From assembly GCA_031280965.1 (NCBI GenBank), contig JAITFZ010000001.1:1-64000 (forward strand): 64,000 nucleotides of DNA, read 5' to 3'. This DNA comes from Oscillospiraceae bacterium (lineage in GTDB: Bacteria > Bacillota > Clostridia > Oscillospirales > Ruminococcaceae). The first letter of the stretch is position 1. Each line of letters begins with the position of its first letter. The notes beneath the pieces are model-generated. The model did not search any database, was not told where the DNA came from, and saw only the letters and a list, made by a program, of their open reading frames with translations. Positions 62,962 to 64,000 of this stretch are shown here, piece by piece. Made by a program: the position numbers and the translations under genes.

Positions 62962-64000
62962 CTATATTGTCACTTTCCCTAAAATTTCTACAGCTTTTTC
63001 GCAGTCAAATTCCCTAAATTCTTTTATAGCCGCTTCCAACAACGTGTTTTCGTCTTTGCCGAAGTCAAGCACTAACAGCGATTCCAATGCGGCAATACCC
63101 GCGTCATTATCATACTCGCCGGCAGCAGACAGCGCTTTTTTAACGCCTTCCCGCAGAATTGCTCTGTCGCCTGACTCTCTGTCGGCGAACGCTTTTGAGG
63201 GTAGTATCGCCGTTATTTTTTTGTACAAAGCTAATAAACTGTCCTGAAAATCCGGGAACAAATTCTCACAGGTCGCCGCATCGTCGGCTTTAGCGGCTGT
63301 TTCCAATTTGAGCGAAATATCGGACAGTTCAACCGCGCCAATGGTGGCAAGCTGGGATTTAATCGCGTGAGCTGATATTGAAAAGCCCGCAATATTTCCC
63401 GCTTCTAAAAAAGAGGACATATCAACGCACTGGGATTCAAGCGTTTTGCAAAAGATTTCCAATGTGTCGCGATACATGCGCTTATCACCCGAAAACAAGC
63501 TCAAGCCGATTTTCGCGTTAACTTCCTCAATTTTACCGATAGCTTCTATAAAATCATCATATACCTTGTCGGCGGTATTTTTTTCGTTTCCTTTACTGCC
63601 GCCGGATTGCCGGCGAGCGGCTTCAATAACCTCATGCGGTTGTTTATCGCGGATAAACTTATTCAGAATCGAGTTTAAGTGACGCACATCTATAGGCTTG
63701 GAAATAAAACCGTCGAAGCCGCTTTGCAGGAAAATGTCCGCCTGCCCTACAAGCGCGTTTGCCGTCAGCGCTACAATGGGGTTTGTATAGCCTGAATCGC
63801 GCAGAATCTCTGTCGTTTTTATGCCGTCCATTTTCGGCATCATCTGGTCCATAAAAATAATATCGTAAACCTTACCGCTTTTAATTCTGTCAATAGCTTC
63901 AAATCCGCTCTTAACGGTGTCGATTTGCAGATTATAGGATTTCATGAGCCCTTCGGCTACATACAGGTTCATTTCCACATCGTCAACAACTAAAACGCTT
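62962..64000 (-). CDS. C-terminal part of a hybrid kinase or regulator (receiver and Hpt), cut by the window edge
   Basis: The frame is open to the right edge, where it reads SVLVVDDVEMNLYVAEG, the start of a receiver domain. The receiver (DIIFMDQMMPKMDG) is followed by an Hpt domain with HAIKSQLATIGAVEL and a helical tail. This is the usual end of a hybrid kinase with its own Hpt. The N-terminal part lies outside the window. It supports phosphotransfer among the local proteins. Confidence 0.88.
   Translation of the reverse strand, partial: SVLVVDDVEMNLYVAEGLMKSYNLQIDTVKSGFEAIDRIKSGKVYDIIFMDQMMPKMDGIKTTEILRDSGYTNPIVALTANALVGQADIFLQSGFDGFISKPIDVRHLNSILNKFIRDKQPHEVIEAARRQSGGSKGNEKNTADKVYDDFIEAIGKIEEVNAKIGLSLFSGDKRMYRDTLEIFCKTLESQCVDMSSFLEAGNIAGFSISAHAIKSQLATIGAVELSDISLKLETAAKADDAATCENLFPDFQDSLLALYKKITAILPSKAFADRESGDRAILREGVKKALSAAGEYDNDAGIAALESLLVLDFGKDENTLLEAAIKEFREFDCEKAVEILGKVTI

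Overview
The window looks like a chromosomal segment of a spore-forming, Gram-positive anaerobe of the Clostridia. Support comes from spoIID, a SleC-type cortex-lytic gene fragment, lipoprotein-type solute-binding proteins with a type II lipobox, consensus sigma-A promoters and strong GGAGG ribosome sites. A GH105 hydrolase with LplB/LplC-type permeases suggests growth on plant polysaccharides. I cannot assign a genus.

Layout. (1) 1-4020: the right end of an AT-richer integrative element that runs off the left edge. It carries a TPR protein, a VirD4/TraG coupling ATPase, a long inverted repeat, and a large serine recombinase coupled to a 46-residue ORF. The element ends inside a gene for a SleC-like spore cortex-lytic enzyme, leaving only its N-terminal part (3991-4539). 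(2) 4540-24540: mostly housekeeping. A candidate small RNA is followed by yfmF-yfmH-lgt-folD, an FkbM methyltransferase, guaB (Tritrichomonas-type IMPDH), an RHH-ComEA operon, GtrA, rsmE-recG with two envelope genes, spoIID, an M23 hydrolase, a SipW-like protein and tRNA-Thr(CGT). Two genes, lgt and the SipW-like one, appear to start at AUC. (3) 23665-39780: an AraC regulator and a long divergent operon with two ABC importers, an NHL/TPR protein, a Yip1 protein and a DUF5696 lipoprotein, then two paralogous surface proteins. A 16-base motif is shared by the promoters at both ends of this block. (4) 39900-45460: GH105 hydrolase and an LplB/LplC/solute-binding importer on the minus strand; the LplC-type permease carries a duplicated extracellular insert. 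(5) 45560-64000: a signalling island of five hybrid histidine kinases or kinase parts, an HD-GYP response regulator with an Hpt domain, an OmpR-type regulator, FIST and V4R sensors and a free alpha-CTD-like protein. Interleaved are secretion-signal-less, cysteine-rich or repeat surface proteins that share a helical domain.

How it fits together. The AraC protein probably activates the importer operon and the surface proteins; no ATPase subunit is present, so a shared MsmX-type ATPase encoded elsewhere is expected. The kinases end in near-identical receiver domains and the HD-GYP protein starts with an Hpt domain, which suggests phosphorelays leading to cyclic-di-GMP breakdown. The most striking feature is the recombinase-bearing element that splits a spore germination gene, an arrangement like the skin element in sigK.
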